NCBI RefSeq assembly: GCF_033597815.2
Contig: NZ_CP166245.1
Location: 62,001 to 126,000, forward strand
From: Staphylococcus sp. KG4-3
GTDB lineage: Bacteria; Bacillota; Bacilli; Staphylococcales; Staphylococcaceae
Direction: 5' to 3'
Length of the DNA stretch: 64,000 nt
The notes under the pieces: model-generated
Database searches by the model: none
What the model was told of the DNA's origin: nothing
The model's input: only the letters and a program-made list of their open reading frames with translations
Part shown: piece after piece, positions 7,818 through 17,192 of the stretch
How positions within the stretch are numbered: the stretch's first letter is position 1
How the letters are laid out: each line of letters starts with the position of its first letter
Position numbers and translations under genes: made by a program

Positions 7818-8131
7818 TTTATCTCAACCCTTTTTGTGTTTGTCTTTATTTAAAAATTCGGTAGTGCTAGCCTAGCGGTTCTGTGTTCACACACGACATT
7901 GAAAAGTGAAAGTAAGGGGGCTAAATGCGTCTCTTTTATTACTTTTCCCAAACATCCAAATGTTAATCAAATTTCGAAAGTTAATGTTTTTATCAGTAAC
8001 TTATAGTAATATTTAGTGAATTATTTTCTAGGAAATAATCAGCTATGTAAGTTTTTGTAAATATATTAGAAACAGGCTAAAGTTGAATCAATTTTATGAA
8101 TAATAGTAAGTATATAAAAATAAATTTCTCC
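7818..8131. other. Intergenic region before the MerR gene
   Basis: About 310 bases separating a minus-strand small peptide gene from the plus-strand regulator. It contains a short near-palindrome (GCTAGCCTAGC) and a GC-richer patch around 7860-7930 that would fall in the leader of the small peptide. Nothing else is recognisable. Confidence 0.4.
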
Positions 8132-8162
8132 TTGAGGTTTACGTTACGTAAGGGTGTAAAGT
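8132..8162 (+). promoter_or_regulatory. MerR-type promoter with central dyad
   Basis: TTGAGG serves as a -35 box and TAAAGT as a -10 box, separated by 19 bases, the over-long spacing typical of MerR-controlled promoters. The spacer contains TTACG-TTA-CGTAA, a dyad of the kind bound by multidrug-sensing MerR proteins. It lies directly before the regulator gene, so autoregulation is likely. Confidence 0.65.
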
Positions 8163-8184
8163 GGAATTCGAAAGGAGGCAGATG

Positions 8185-8946
8185 ATGACATATACAGTAA
8201 GTCAATTAGCTGAACTATCAGGCGTAAGTAATAGAACTTTACGTTATTATGATCAAATAGGTTTACTTAAGCCAGCTAGAATTAATGAATCTGGATATCG
8301 TATATATGAACAAGAAGAAGTCGATACACTGCAACAAATCGTATTTTACCGTGAGTTAGAGATCAGTTTAGACGAAATTAAAGAGATTATTCAACAACCA
8401 ACATTTAATAGAATGAAAGCTTTAGAAAACCATTATTATAACTTAAAACAACAACGTGAACGCCTTGATAAAATCATTCAAACAGTTAAAAAAACTATTG
8501 CTAATAATAAAGGGGAAATTATCATGCAAGATAGAGAAAAATTTGAAGGATTCAAAGAAAAAGCTATTAAAGAAAATGAAACGAAATATGGAAGAGAAAT
8601 CAGAATGCAGTATGGAGATGATCTTATAGATCAAAGTAATAAAAAATTTAAAGATATGACACAAGCAGATTACGATGCTTGGAAAGATTTAGAAAAAGAA
8701 ATTATTGATTTGCTATCTGAAGCGTATCAAACAGGTAACCCAGCTTCTGAACTTGCCCAATTATTAGCGGCAAAACACAAAGATTGGCTCATGTACACAT
8801 GGCCTGAATACTCTAAAGAAGCTCATGCTGGACTAGCAGAAATGTATGTTAATGATGCTACTTTTACTGACTACTATGATAAGCATGTTGAAGGCGGTAC
8901 ACAATTTCTTAAGGATGCTATTTTAGTATTTGTTGATGAAGTATAA
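8185..8946 (+). CDS. MerR-family regulator with TipAS-like effector domain
   Basis: A 253-residue regulator. Residues 1-70 form the MerR winged helix (YTVSQLAELSGVSNRTLRYY, then GLLKPARINESGYRIY), followed by a coiled dimerisation helix around 75-110. Residues 120-250 form a TipAS-type helical antibiotic-recognition domain (FEGFKEKAIKENE, AELAQLLAAKHKDWL, YVNDATFTDYYDKH). Such proteins bind thiopeptide or other amphipathic drugs and switch on their own promoter. AAAGGAGG lies inside a longer open frame; with it the second of two adjacent ATGs is the best start. No effector gene follows, so it may act mainly on itself or on distant genes. Confidence 0.85.
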   Translation: MTYTVSQLAELSGVSNRTLRYYDQIGLLKPARINESGYRIYEQEEVDTLQQIVFYRELEISLDEIKEIIQQPTFNRMKALENHYYNLKQQRERLDKIIQTVKKTIANNKGEIIMQDREKFEGFKEKAIKENETKYGREIRMQYGDDLIDQSNKKFKDMTQADYDAWKDLEKEIIDLLSEAYQTGNPASELAQLLAAKHKDWLMYTWPEYSKEAHAGLAEMYVNDATFTDYYDKHVEGGTQFLKDAILVFVDEV

Positions 8947-8982
8947 TCATATCAAGATGTTAATTAGGATAAAATATTAAAA

Positions 8983-9035
8983 GCCGAAGAGTCTAGGATT
9001 TACGTCCCAATCTCTTCGGCGTTTGTTTTAGTTTT
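8983..9035 (+). terminator. Terminator between the MerR gene and the feo operon
   Basis: GCCGAAGAG and CTCTTCGGC form a 9-bp stem with a 20-base loop, followed by a T-rich tract. It ends the MerR transcript and, read from the other strand, can also end the convergent feo operon. Confidence 0.75.
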
Positions 9036-9177
9036 TTCTACGTTCAGTTATACAGCCGTCTTTTGAACCACAAGAGTTACACTTTCCAGATTTGGATCTG
9101 TTAATAAATCTAGTGAGTGTATATACTGTATAGCTAAATATTGCGAAAAATACAATAATATTAATTAAAATAGTCAT
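9028..9177 (-). CDS. FeoB-associated Cys-rich membrane protein
   Basis: A 49-residue protein with an N-terminal membrane helix (MTILINIIVFFAIFSYTVYT) and a short cytosolic tail containing GKCNSCGSKDGC, i.e. three cysteines spaced as in the small proteins often encoded directly after FeoB in Firmicutes. GAGGGAG precedes the ATG and the gene begins 12 bases after the feoB stop, so it is the third gene of the operon. Its likely job is to assist or regulate the ferrous-iron channel; the mechanism is not established. It is short enough to be missed by automatic callers. Confidence 0.8.
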   Translation of the reverse strand: MTILINIIVFFAIFSYTVYTLTRFINRSKSGKCNSCGSKDGCITERRKN

Positions 9178-9189
9178 AAAATTACTCCC

Positions 9190-11184
9190 TCAAATAAATA
9201 GATGTCCAACTTGATAGAAAATGAACGATAATACATAGGCAGCAATTAGAGGATACGCAACTGCTAGTACAGTCCATTTAAGTGAATAAGTTTCTTTTCG
9301 AATAGTTGCTACGGTTGATAAACATGGTATATACAATAATATAAATATCATAAATGCATATGCAGATAATGGTGTGAATTGCTCTTGGATAATATTGACT
9401 AATCCTGACTCATCGGAAGCATAAATAATTGCCATTGAACTGACAATGACTTCTTTTGCAAGGAATCCAGGAATTAAAGTTGCACCAGCTTGCCACGTAC
9501 CAAAGCCTAATGGTGCTATGAAAATGGCAAAGAAGCTACCAATTGCATGTAAAAAACTATCATTGACGTCTACATTAAACCCACTAGGTCCAGTGTAGTT
9601 TAATAACCAAATAACAACAGAACCCCCAAAAATAAATGTGCCTGCTTTTTTTACAAACCCTTTAGCTTTTTCCCATGTGCTTCGCCACAATGTCTTGATA
9701 GATGGCATGCGGTATGTTGGTAATTCTACTATGAACACAGAGTCATCATTTTTCAATAAAGTCTTAGTCAAGATTATACTCGTAGCCAATGCTACAACGA
9801 TGCCAAGGATATAAAGACTTAATACAATCAAAGCCTGATGTTGTGCGAAGAATACACCAACAAATAAAGCATAAACCGGGAGACGTGCAGAACAGGACAT
9901 AAAAGGTGCAATTAAAATTGTTGTAAGTCGTTCTTTTTCACTTTCGATACTACGTGTAGCCATGATACTAGGTACATTACAGCCAAACCCTATAATCATA
10001 GGAATAAATGATTTACCACTTAATCCAAAGGTTTCCATAATTCTATCCATGAGTACAGCGATACGTGCCATATATCCAGAGTCTTCTAGCAATGAAATAA
10101 AGAAGAAAAGTACCATGATTTGAGGTATAAATACTATGACTGCACCTACGCCGGCGATAACGCCATCCGTGATTAAATCCTGTAGAAATGGCACTAAACT
10201 AATGCTTTCCATTGCGGATTTAACAGTGTCGGTCAGTCTTCCCCCAATAAATTCATCAAGTTGATCTGATAGTGGTGTACCGACCCAAGTAAATGTGATT
10301 TGAAATATCAACCACATAATACCTAGGAATATAGGAATACCAAGAAATTTGTGCGTTAATAATTTATCTAAACGTGATGAAAAATATTGTCGTTCTTCAT
10401 CAGGATATTCCACGACATCGTTTAACAAATTATCTATATAAGCGTTTCGTTTTTGCAGGATTACTGCTCGAATATCAATGGATTGAGAAGCGGCTAGCTT
10501 TTGGCGTAAAGGTTCAATTCGAGTAATTAAATTTTTATCAAGAAGTTCATAGATTTTTATGTTATCTAACAAAAATTGTATGGCGATAAAGCGTAATAAG
10601 TGTCTGTCGAAATTACTGTACTTCAAAAGCTGTTCTGATATGTTTTGAATTGTGTTTTCTATAGCTTCACCATAATTAATATGTAATGGGGAATTTCTAG
10701 ATAGATGTGGATCGTTTAGTGCATTTAATAAATTTTTAGTACCTTTGCCATTTCTAGCGATAATAGGAAGTAAAGGTACTTTTAATTTTTTCATGAGTGT
10801 CTCTTGATTAATATGAATACCACGTTTCGCAGCAACATCAATCATATTTAGCCCTATAATTATTGGTGCACCAAGTTCCAGTAATTGAACGGTTAATTGT
10901 AAATTTCGTTGTAATTGGCTAGCATCAACTATATTAATCATGCCAGAAAATTCATTTTTTAATAAGTAGTCAGTAACTACCGTCTCATCTTTTGAAATAG
11001 GAGATAATTCATATATGCCTGGTAAATCAATGAGATTTCCAGCATTATCTTTAAGACGCCCTACCTTCTTCTCGACAGTGACTCCGCTCCAGTTACCTAC
11101 ATATTCGTATGTGCCAGTTAATGCGTTAAATAATGAGGTTTTCCCTACATTAGGGTTTCCTAAAATACAGAAACTATTAGCCAT
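9190..11184 (-). CDS. feoB: Ferrous iron transport protein B
   Basis: A 664-residue Fe(II) transporter. The N-terminal G domain shows G1 GNPNVGKTS (residues 8-16), G3 DLPG and G4 NMID, followed by a helical GDI-like region. From about residue 270 it is polytopic, with the characteristic [13 protein letters not shown] and [11 protein letters not shown] motifs whose cysteines are implicated in iron passage. It overlaps the end of feoA by eight bases and is followed closely by the small Cys-rich gene. A Fur box before feoA indicates induction under iron starvation. Length and motifs are normal for the family. Confidence 0.97.
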   Translation of the reverse strand: MANSFCILGNPNVGKTSLFNALTGTYEYVGNWSGVTVEKKVGRLKDNAGNLIDLPGIYELSPISKDETVVTDYLLKNEFSGMINIVDASQLQRNLQLTVQLLELGAPIIIGLNMIDVAAKRGIHINQETLMKKLKVPLLPIIARNGKGTKNLLNALNDPHLSRNSPLHINYGEAIENTIQNISEQLLKYSNFDRHLLRFIAIQFLLDNIKIYELLDKNLITRIEPLRQKLAASQSIDIRAVILQKRNAYIDNLLNDVVEYPDEERQYFSSRLDKLLTHKFLGIPIFLGIMWLIFQITFTWVGTPLSDQLDEFIGGRLTDTVKSAMESISLVPFLQDLITDGVIAGVGAVIVFIPQIMVLFFFISLLEDSGYMARIAVLMDRIMETFGLSGKSFIPMIIGFGCNVPSIMATRSIESEKERLTTILIAPFMSCSARLPVYALFVGVFFAQHQALIVLSLYILGIVVALATSIILTKTLLKNDDSVFIVELPTYRMPSIKTLWRSTWEKAKGFVKKAGTFIFGGSVVIWLLNYTGPSGFNVDVNDSFLHAIGSFFAIFIAPLGFGTWQAGATLIPGFLAKEVIVSSMAIIYASDESGLVNIIQEQFTPLSAYAFMIFILLYIPCLSTVATIRKETYSLKWTVLAVAYPLIAAYVLSFIFYQVGHLFI

Positions 11185-11413
11185 GGGCTTCCTCTAGTAA
11201 AATATGACATGCATCACAACCACGGATACTTAAATTTTGACCATTTATTTCTAGAATACAAGGGCCACTAAATAAGCATTTTTGTTTAATCTTTAATTTC
11301 GATCCAGGGGTTAAACCTAAAGCATTAAGACGTTGGGTCATGTGCTTGTTTTTAATTTCTATACCTTTGATTTTATAATTTTTGTCTAAAATACCAGTCT
11401 TTAAATTCAACAT
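11177..11413 (-). CDS. feoA: Ferrous iron transport protein A
   Basis: A 78-residue SH3-like FeoA protein, the cytosolic partner of FeoB. The family pattern is clear: [20 protein letters not shown], then LTPGSKLKI and [14 protein letters not shown]. The frame could start at a GTG three codons upstream, but the AAAGAG motif fits the internal ATG better. It overlaps feoB, implying translational coupling. Confidence 0.92.
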   Translation of the reverse strand: MLNLKTGILDKNYKIKGIEIKNKHMTQRLNALGLTPGSKLKIKQKCLFSGPCILEINGQNLSIRGCDACHILLEEAHG

Positions 11414-11427
11414 ATTTATCACTCTTT

Positions 11428-11446
11428 CATAATAATAATCATTATC
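11428..11446 (-). promoter_or_regulatory. Fur box before feoAB
   Basis: Read on the minus strand, GATAATGATTATTATTATG matches the GATAATGATTATCATTATC consensus at all but two or three positions. It lies 15 bases before the feoA start, where bound Fur with iron would block transcription or initiation. Confidence 0.85.
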
Positions 11447-11816
11447 AATTATATAATTATATTTTAAGCAATAAAAGTCGTTGTAATATTGTATTTATGA
11501 AAACTTTGTTAAACATTTTTGAAAGAGACATACATTGTTTTAAGTAGTAAAAAAGAAATTATTTAGTAATCCATAATTAATTATAGAAATGGGTATAGTA
11601 TAGTGAGCAAAGAAGTTGTAATTACTAAGATGTAATAATACACTTTAGTAAATAATAATTTTAATAGCTAACTACTTGAGATTTATGAAGATAATACGAT
11701 ACATAATGATTAAAGTCAGCTAGATTATTTGAAGTCAATCTAATTCTAGAAGCAATGTGATGTTTATATAAGCAGTAGTATACTTTAAAATACGCATTAA
11801 ATTAGGAGGGATTCAA
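11447..11816. other. Intergenic region between feoA and a small ORF
   Basis: About 370 bases of AT-rich sequence between divergent genes. It must hold both promoters, but apart from the Fur box at its left edge I cannot identify a convincing signal. Confidence 0.4.
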
Positions 11817-12113
11817 ATGATTATTCGTGAAAATAAATGCATTAAAGTGAAAAGACTGAATGAAACACGTTCAAGTGGGATATCTGTCATGATCGAGGAA
11901 GGTGGCTTAGGCGCTGATCAATATTATCAAATAGAAAAGCAAAATGCTAAAACATCTGAAGAACACTTACATCAATTTGAACATGAGGTTAGCGAAAAAA
12001 GCGACATAGAACTTGTTGAACTATTAATCATTAATGCTCAAGAAAGTACAAATAGAGAATATAGCGAAGCATTAAAAGTGATTAAATTAGAAATATTAAA
12101 ACGTATGGAATAA
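11817..12113 (+). CDS. Hypothetical protein, 98 aa
   Basis: A 98-residue soluble protein behind a clear AGGAGGG motif, followed at once by a strong terminator, which together support a real monocistronic gene. The first 45 residues look like a small beta-rich unit (CIKVKRLNETRSSGISVMIE); the rest is helical and acidic (EEHLHQFEHEVSEKSDIELV, then LIINAQESTNREYSEALKVI). No signal peptide, membrane segment or metal motif is apparent. I do not recognise a family. Its neighbours are iron-uptake genes, but it has no visible Fur box of its own. Confidence 0.65.
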   Translation: MIIRENKCIKVKRLNETRSSGISVMIEEGGLGADQYYQIEKQNAKTSEEHLHQFEHEVSEKSDIELVELLIINAQESTNREYSEALKVIKLEILKRME

Positions 12114-12126
12114 ATTTAACGTGAGA

Positions 12127-12160
12127 GTGGTTGGGAGTTATCTCCCAGCCACTTATTTTG
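12127..12160 (+). terminator. Intrinsic terminator
   Basis: GTGGTTGGGAG pairs with CTCCCAGCCAC (one G-U pair) around a TTAT loop, followed by TTATTTTGTTT. It ends the 98-residue gene. Confidence 0.85.
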
Positions 12161-12336
12161 TTTCATGAGTTAATAAACTTACCTTATAACTTCAATACCA
12201 TGTAAGTAAATTATTTAATAAATAAATCAACCCAAGACATAAAATAAAAGCTTAAATTACTTATATCTGTTGTTAATTTTAAAATTCAAATAAATATATT
12301 GATTATTATTAATACTGGGCATAGAATATAATTAAT

Positions 12337-12355
12337 AGTGATAATCATTATCAAT
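12337..12355 (+). promoter_or_regulatory. Fur box before the FhuD-like gene
   Basis: The core GATAATCATTATC is close to a perfect Fur palindrome (consensus GATAATGATTATCATTATC). It lies 12 bases before the lipoprotein start and overlaps its leader, so the gene should be repressed when iron is plentiful. Confidence 0.85.
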
Positions 12356-12367
12356 AGGAGGGTTCAA

Positions 12368-13267
12368 ATGAAGCAATTAGTAAGTTTTATTATTTTAGCA
12401 GTACTGCTGCTCTCAGCGTGTAGTAACGAGTCAAAATCTAATGAGGAAGAAAGTACGAAAAGTTATACTTTAGGCAGTGGTAAGAAAGTTGATATCCCGA
12501 AACATCCAAAGCGTATTGCAGTTGTGGCTAATACATATGCAGGTGGCATAAAATATTTAGGCGGCAATATTATAGGTGTTACTAAAGATATAGAAAAGAG
12601 TAATGTTCTAAAAGATAAATTTAAAAATACTGCCAAGCTAAATGAAAACGATGTGGAAAAAGTTGCAAAACTTAAGCCAGATTTAATTATTGTTGATACT
12701 ACTGATAAAAACATTAAAAAATATAAAAAAATTGCTGCAACATTACCAATCGAATATGGTAATAAGGATTATTTAGATACACAAATTGAATTAGGTAAGA
12801 TACTTGGTAAGGAGAAAGAAGCTAAAGACTGGGTGGAAAAATGGAAAGCTCAAACTGCTAAAGATTCTAAAGAAATCAAAAGGCATATAGGAGAAAACGC
12901 AACAGTTTCAATTTTTGATGATTTTAGCAAAACTATCTATGCATTTGGCCCAGAGTGGGGGCGTGGTGGAGAAGTGTTATATCAAGCATTTGATTTAAAT
13001 ATGCCTACTCCCTTAGAAAAAGAAGTCAAAAAAGATGGTTGGAAAGAATTATCACAAGAACAACTACCGAAGTATGCTGGCGACTATATTATCACGATGA
13101 GTGAAGGTAAAGCTCAACCAGAATTTGAAAAAACAAACATGTGGCAACAAATTCCTGCTGTTAAAAATAATCATATTATTAAAGTAAAAGCCGAGACGTA
13201 TTGGTACAATGATCCGTATTCATTAGCATTTCAAAGAAAAGAACTAAAAAATAATTTAATGAAATAA
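12368..13267 (+). CDS. fhuD: Ferric-siderophore binding lipoprotein, FhuD2-like
   Basis: A 299-residue ABC-type substrate-binding lipoprotein. The signal peptide ends in a LLSAC lipobox with the lipidated Cys at residue 18. The mature part follows staphylococcal FhuD2 closely as I recall it: IPKHPKRIAVVANTYAGG, VLKDKFK, DVEKVAKLKPDLIIV, WGRGGEVLYQAF with the Trp/Arg of the hydroxamate pocket, YAGDYI..SEGK and TYWYNDPY near the C-terminus. It captures ferric hydroxamates outside the membrane and delivers them to FhuBG, which are not encoded here; FhuD2 is likewise a solitary gene in S. aureus. The ATG follows GGAGGG; a longer frame upstream covers the Fur box and is not used. Confidence 0.88.
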   Translation: MKQLVSFIILAVLLLSACSNESKSNEEESTKSYTLGSGKKVDIPKHPKRIAVVANTYAGGIKYLGGNIIGVTKDIEKSNVLKDKFKNTAKLNENDVEKVAKLKPDLIIVDTTDKNIKKYKKIAATLPIEYGNKDYLDTQIELGKILGKEKEAKDWVEKWKAQTAKDSKEIKRHIGENATVSIFDDFSKTIYAFGPEWGRGGEVLYQAFDLNMPTPLEKEVKKDGWKELSQEQLPKYAGDYIITMSEGKAQPEFEKTNMWQQIPAVKNNHIIKVKAETYWYNDPYSLAFQRKELKNNLMK

Positions 13268-13280
13268 TGGATAAAAAGAA

Positions 13281-13322
13281 GTGGAACAGTAATCATATAT
13301 TATAAAATGATTGTTGTTCCAC
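13281..13322. terminator. Bidirectional terminator
   Basis: GTGGAACAGTAATCAT and ATGATTGTTGTTCCAC form a 16-bp stem with two imperfect pairs and a ten-base AT loop. It lies between convergent genes and can serve both. Confidence 0.75.
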
Positions 13323-13334
13323 TCTATTAATTAT

Positions 13335-14168
13335 TTATCCATTAAATTCTACAGGATTTGGACCAATTCTTTTATCTTGGTTTAAAGCATCAATACGATT
13401 AATTTGTGCTTCAGTTAATGAAAAGTCAAAAACATTTATATTTTCTTCAATTCTATGTGGCGTCACAGATTTAGGAATTGTAACAACACCATGCTCAATG
13501 TTCCATCTGATTACAATTTGTGCAGGAGATTTTCCAGTTTCGTCAGCTATAGCATTTATTGTCTCATCTGTAAGGATTTCAGCATTCATTAAAGGTGACC
13601 AAGATTCCATTTGAATAGATGCTGAAGCTAAATATTTTCTTAACGGTTCTTGAGTAAAGTATGGGTGAAATTCTACTTGGTTAATAACTGGTTTAATAGT
13701 CGTTTTCGCTTCTAGCAACTCTAATTGTTCAATTGTAAAGTTACTAACACCAATATTTTTAACTTTGCCCTCATCATATAGTGCTTCCATACCTTCCCAA
13801 GTTTCTAACATGAGTGATTCGTTTGTACCTGGCCAGTGAATAAGGTATAGGTCTAAGTAATCTAAGCCAAGATTATTTAATGACGTTTCATAGCCATCTT
13901 TCACGTTATCTTTACCATAGTGATTTAACCATAATTTAGATGTGATAAATAAATCTTCTCTATTAATACCTGCGGCTTCTATACCTTCTTGTACACCTTG
14001 TCCAACCATTTCTTCATTAGCATAAACTAACGCTGCATCAATACTACGATATCCGTTAATGATTGCATGCTTTACTGCATTTTTCGCTGTATCATCATTT
14101 TCTACTCTAAAGACGCCTAAGCCAAGTTGTGGCATTGTATTGCCATTATTAAAAGTTATATTTTGCAT
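13335..14168 (-). CDS. Aldo/keto reductase
   Basis: A 277-residue NADPH-dependent aldo/keto reductase with the complete catalytic tetrad: Asp44 and Tyr49 (SIDAALVYANEE), Lys78 (ITSKLW) and His111 (LIHWPG). Later landmarks are GVSNFTIEQLE, NQVEFHPY and IPKSVTPHRIEEN, the last being the NADPH-phosphate site. Length is normal. Relatives reduce methylglyoxal and similar reactive aldehydes. It is monocistronic. A short conserved-looking dyad about 80 bases upstream may be a regulator site. Substrate is inferred only at the family level. Confidence 0.9.
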   Translation of the reverse strand: MQNITFNNGNTMPQLGLGVFRVENDDTAKNAVKHAIINGYRSIDAALVYANEEMVGQGVQEGIEAAGINREDLFITSKLWLNHYGKDNVKDGYETSLNNLGLDYLDLYLIHWPGTNESLMLETWEGMEALYDEGKVKNIGVSNFTIEQLELLEAKTTIKPVINQVEFHPYFTQEPLRKYLASASIQMESWSPLMNAEILTDETINAIADETGKSPAQIVIRWNIEHGVVTIPKSVTPHRIEENINVFDFSLTEAQINRIDALNQDKRIGPNPVEFNG

Positions 14169-14247
14169 CGTTATACTCCTTTTTATTAAATAAATTTTAG
14201 TAAATTATTACCTATGAACGCCATTTTAAACCTCTTATTAGGGAAAT

Positions 14248-14270
14248 GTAAGTACGCACTTTAAAGTAAC
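14248..14270. promoter_or_regulatory. Candidate regulator site between reductase and permease genes
   Basis: GTAAGTACGCACTTTAAAGT followed by AAC contains a 10-bp perfect palindrome (ACTTTAAAGT) flanked by a second AAGTAC half. Sites of this style are typical of HxlR-family redox regulators in Firmicutes. It sits between divergent promoters. No matching regulator gene is in the window, so the assignment is tentative. Confidence 0.35.
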
Positions 14271-14385
14271 CTAGGTAAAATTACTTAAAAATAATAATTC
14301 TTTTTTAAAATGGCATGTACAATAGTTTCAAAAATCATTATACTTAAAAACATGTTTGTTTTAAAAAAAGCTAGGAGATATAAAA

Positions 14386-15807
14386 ATGAATCTGATACAT
14401 AGAATACTACGTAAAGAAGATGTATCGCGCTATCAAAATAAAGATGCGCACTTAGAACGTACACTTCGCGTTAAGGACTTTTTAGCATTAGGTGTTGGGA
14501 CAATAGTTTCAACTGCTATTTTTACATTGCCAGGGGTTGTGGCTGCGGATCATACGGGGCCTTCCGTCAGTCTATCCTTTTTAGTTGCAGCAATTGTAGC
14601 AGCTATGGTTGCATTTGTATATGCTGAAATGGCAACAGTAATGCCTTTTGCAGGCTCTGCATATACTTGGATTAGTATATTATTTGGAGAATTTTTTGGT
14701 TGGATTGTTGGTTGGGCATTAATCGCTGAATATTTAATTGCAGTTTCCTTTGTAGCCTCTGGTTTTTCGGCAAATTTAAGAGGGCTGTTAGACCCCTTCC
14801 ATATTTCACTACCTAATTCACTTTCTAATTCATTAGGTACTGATGGTGGGGTAATAGACTTGATAGCAGCAATTGTGGTTGTTATTACTGCTTTATTATT
14901 GTCTAGAGGTACTTCAGAAACAGCACGAGTACAGAATATATTAGTCGTGTTAAAAGTGCTAGCAATTTTCCTATTTATAATAGTAGGTTTGTCTGTAATA
15001 GATATAGGACATTATGTACCATTTATTCCTGAATATAAAGAAACTGCAGCAGGTGCTTTCGGTGGTTGGCAGGGAATTTATGCAGGTAGTTCTGTTATAT
15101 TTGTTGCTTACATTGGTTTTGATTCTATCGCTGCTAATTCTGGTGAAGCTATTAATCCTCAAAAAACGATGCCTAGAGGGATTTTAGGATCATTACTAAT
15201 TGCCGTGACATTATTTGTCATTGTAGCATTAGTGCTAGTTGGTATGTTTGATTATAGTGAATATAAAAACAATGCTGAACCAGTTGGATGGGCATTACGT
15301 ACAAGCGGTCATGGTACGATTGCAATTATTGTACAAGCTATTTCTGTCATTGGTATGTTTACTGCGTTAATTGGAATGATGTTAGCTGGTTCGCGCTTAC
15401 TTTACTCATTTGGTAGAGATGGAATCCTTCCATCTTGGTTAGGTAAATTGAACAATAAAAACTTGCCAAATCGCGCTTTAGTCGTATTATCTATCGTTGC
15501 AGTAATTGTTGGATCTGTATTCCCATTTGGGTTCTTGGCTCAATTAATTACAGCAGGAACGTTAGTAGCCTTTATGTTTGTAACAGTGGGTATTTTTGCT
15601 TTACGTAAACGAGAAGGTAAAGATTTGCCATTACCAGCATTTAAATTACCTTTGTATCCTGTTATGCCAATACTTATCTTTATTTGTGTATTTGCAGTAT
15701 TTTGGGGTTTAAGTGGACAAGCTAAATTCTATACATTGATTTGGTTTGTCATCGGTATATTATACTACCTGTTCTATATTATTAAGACGAATGGACAGCA
15801 AAAATAG
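14386..15807 (+). CDS. APC-family amino acid permease
   Basis: A 473-residue transporter with about twelve membrane segments. The first helix carries the APC substrate-binding signature GVGTIVSTAIFTLPG, followed by GPSVSLSFLVAAIVAAMVAF and the YAEMATVMPFAGSAYTW motif. It resembles the cationic amino acid transporter branch (YfnA-like). It imports amino acids in symport with protons; the specific substrate cannot be read. AGGAG precedes the ATG, and a terminator follows. Confidence 0.88.
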   Translation: MNLIHRILRKEDVSRYQNKDAHLERTLRVKDFLALGVGTIVSTAIFTLPGVVAADHTGPSVSLSFLVAAIVAAMVAFVYAEMATVMPFAGSAYTWISILFGEFFGWIVGWALIAEYLIAVSFVASGFSANLRGLLDPFHISLPNSLSNSLGTDGGVIDLIAAIVVVITALLLSRGTSETARVQNILVVLKVLAIFLFIIVGLSVIDIGHYVPFIPEYKETAAGAFGGWQGIYAGSSVIFVAYIGFDSIAANSGEAINPQKTMPRGILGSLLIAVTLFVIVALVLVGMFDYSEYKNNAEPVGWALRTSGHGTIAIIVQAISVIGMFTALIGMMLAGSRLLYSFGRDGILPSWLGKLNNKNLPNRALVVLSIVAVIVGSVFPFGFLAQLITAGTLVAFMFVTVGIFALRKREGKDLPLPAFKLPLYPVMPILIFICVFAVFWGLSGQAKFYTLIWFVIGILYYLFYIIKTNGQQK

Positions 15808-16201
15808 TCAGAAGTAAATGTTAAAATATAATACTAAAATATATGCTTCAAACTGCCTTCAAGTCATTGATTTGTATGGCAGTTTTTTTGTTGTATAAAA
15901 TTATCTGTCTTTCTGAAGGAAAGAGATTAATATATAAATGAAACATTGGAATAACACTGTCAACTTTTTTTGATGAGTACAATAAATATGATTGTGAATT
16001 ATTGAATTAATACACAGAAAAATATTTGGTTTTATTTCACTTTGAATAGCCTCCTATTGTTTTTGATTGTTTTAATATTATATAAAGATGTATTTTATTG
16101 ATTAGAGAATATATATAAAATGATTTATAATTGATTTTTATGTTATTATCATGAATGTTATTATGTTTTGATTTTAAATTATAATTAAAAGGAGTGTTAT
16201 C
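15808..16201. other. Intergenic region between permease and dehydrogenase
   Basis: The left part holds the permease terminator. The remaining 300 bases are extremely AT-rich and show no gene; the base composition drop marks the beginning of the accessory-looking block. Confidence 0.4.
15850..15888 (+). terminator. Intrinsic terminator of the permease gene
   Basis: AAACTGCC pairs with GGCAGTTT, with an inner TCAA..TTGA pairing, followed by a run of seven T. Confidence 0.8.
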
Positions 16202-16858
16202 GTGGATAATAAGCATTATATTATTACTGGGGGAACAAGTGGTTTAGGTTACTCTATCGTAAAAACATTGCTTAACAAAGGATGTAAAGTTACTATTCTA
16301 TCCCGAGATTTATATAAATTTAACCAAATTGAATTATTTAAAAATAACAAAAATGTTCAATCTTTAGAATGTGATTTATTAAATGTTGAAGATTTAACAT
16401 TATTAGAGGATAAATTAAGCCATGATATAGATGGTTTTATACATTGTGCAGGTTTGAGTTATATAGAAAATATGTCTTCAATCTCTATAGAGAAAATGAA
16501 TGAAATTTATAAAATTAATACGATTAATTTTTCTATTTTATTGAATGTTTTACGAAAGTTTTTTGTTGAAGAACCAACAATTGTAGGGATTTCTAGCTTT
16601 GCTTCACTAATAACAGATAAAGGTACTGGTCATTACGGAGCTTCAAAAGCGGCATTTACTCAAATATTAAATACTTTGAGAATGGAAGAGCCTAATTACC
16701 ATGTTCTTGTAGTAAATCCAGGACCAATAGACACTCCTTTTTTAAAGAAAGCTGATATACATGGACTATATAAAAACATGAATAAAACATTTATATTAAA
16801 TTCTGATAAATTGGCAGAAACTATAGTAAAAGGTATTCAAAAGAAAAAGAGGAAATAA
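16202..16858 (+). CDS. Short-chain dehydrogenase with C-terminal frameshift
   Basis: A 218-residue classical SDR starting at GTG behind AAAGGAG. It has TGGTSGLG for cofactor binding, CAG near residue 81, catalytic Ser in GISSFAS, the YGASK Tyr/Lys pair and NPGPIDTP, so the catalytic core is complete. The frame stops soon after QKKKRK. In the plus-two frame the sequence continues without a break as EEINKPQLVHYLLKLYQVSP and LFLKKKLHKYLA, ending at 16947. Such an amphipathic tail is usual in this subfamily. Restoring one A in the five-A run at 16844-16848 rejoins the two parts into about 248 residues. It precedes the peptide synthetase gene and could tailor its product, but that link is only positional. 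Confidence 0.75.
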   Translation: MDNKHYIITGGTSGLGYSIVKTLLNKGCKVTILSRDLYKFNQIELFKNNKNVQSLECDLLNVEDLTLLEDKLSHDIDGFIHCAGLSYIENMSSISIEKMNEIYKINTINFSILLNVLRKFFVEEPTIVGISSFASLITDKGTGHYGASKAAFTQILNTLRMEEPNYHVLVVNPGPIDTPFLKKADIHGLYKNMNKTFILNSDKLAETIVKGIQKKKRK

Positions 16859-17192
16859 ACAAGCCCCAACTTGTTCATTATCTTTTAAAATTATATCAAG
16901 TATCACCATTATTTTTGAAGAAAAAATTACACAAATACTTAGCCTAAAAGAAAAAGTAAAACAGCCTGATGTATAGTAAGACCAAGCTAAAATAAAACTT
17001 GCCATTTTTTGTTAATATAAAATATTTATTTTTTAGAATCTGCTAAAATAAATGCTTTTCTGTTCTATTTAACTACACTTATTTGAATATATGATTGTAG
17101 TAAAAAACTATAAAGAATATCATCATAAAATAACGTGCATATGTATGTAATTGCATGTTATATACTTCGATTAAAATTATGGAGGTAATTTA

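Noticed and set aside
7861..7930. Possible tRNA or structured RNA in a GC-richer patch
   Set aside because: No cloverleaf can be formed and no conserved T-loop sequence is present.
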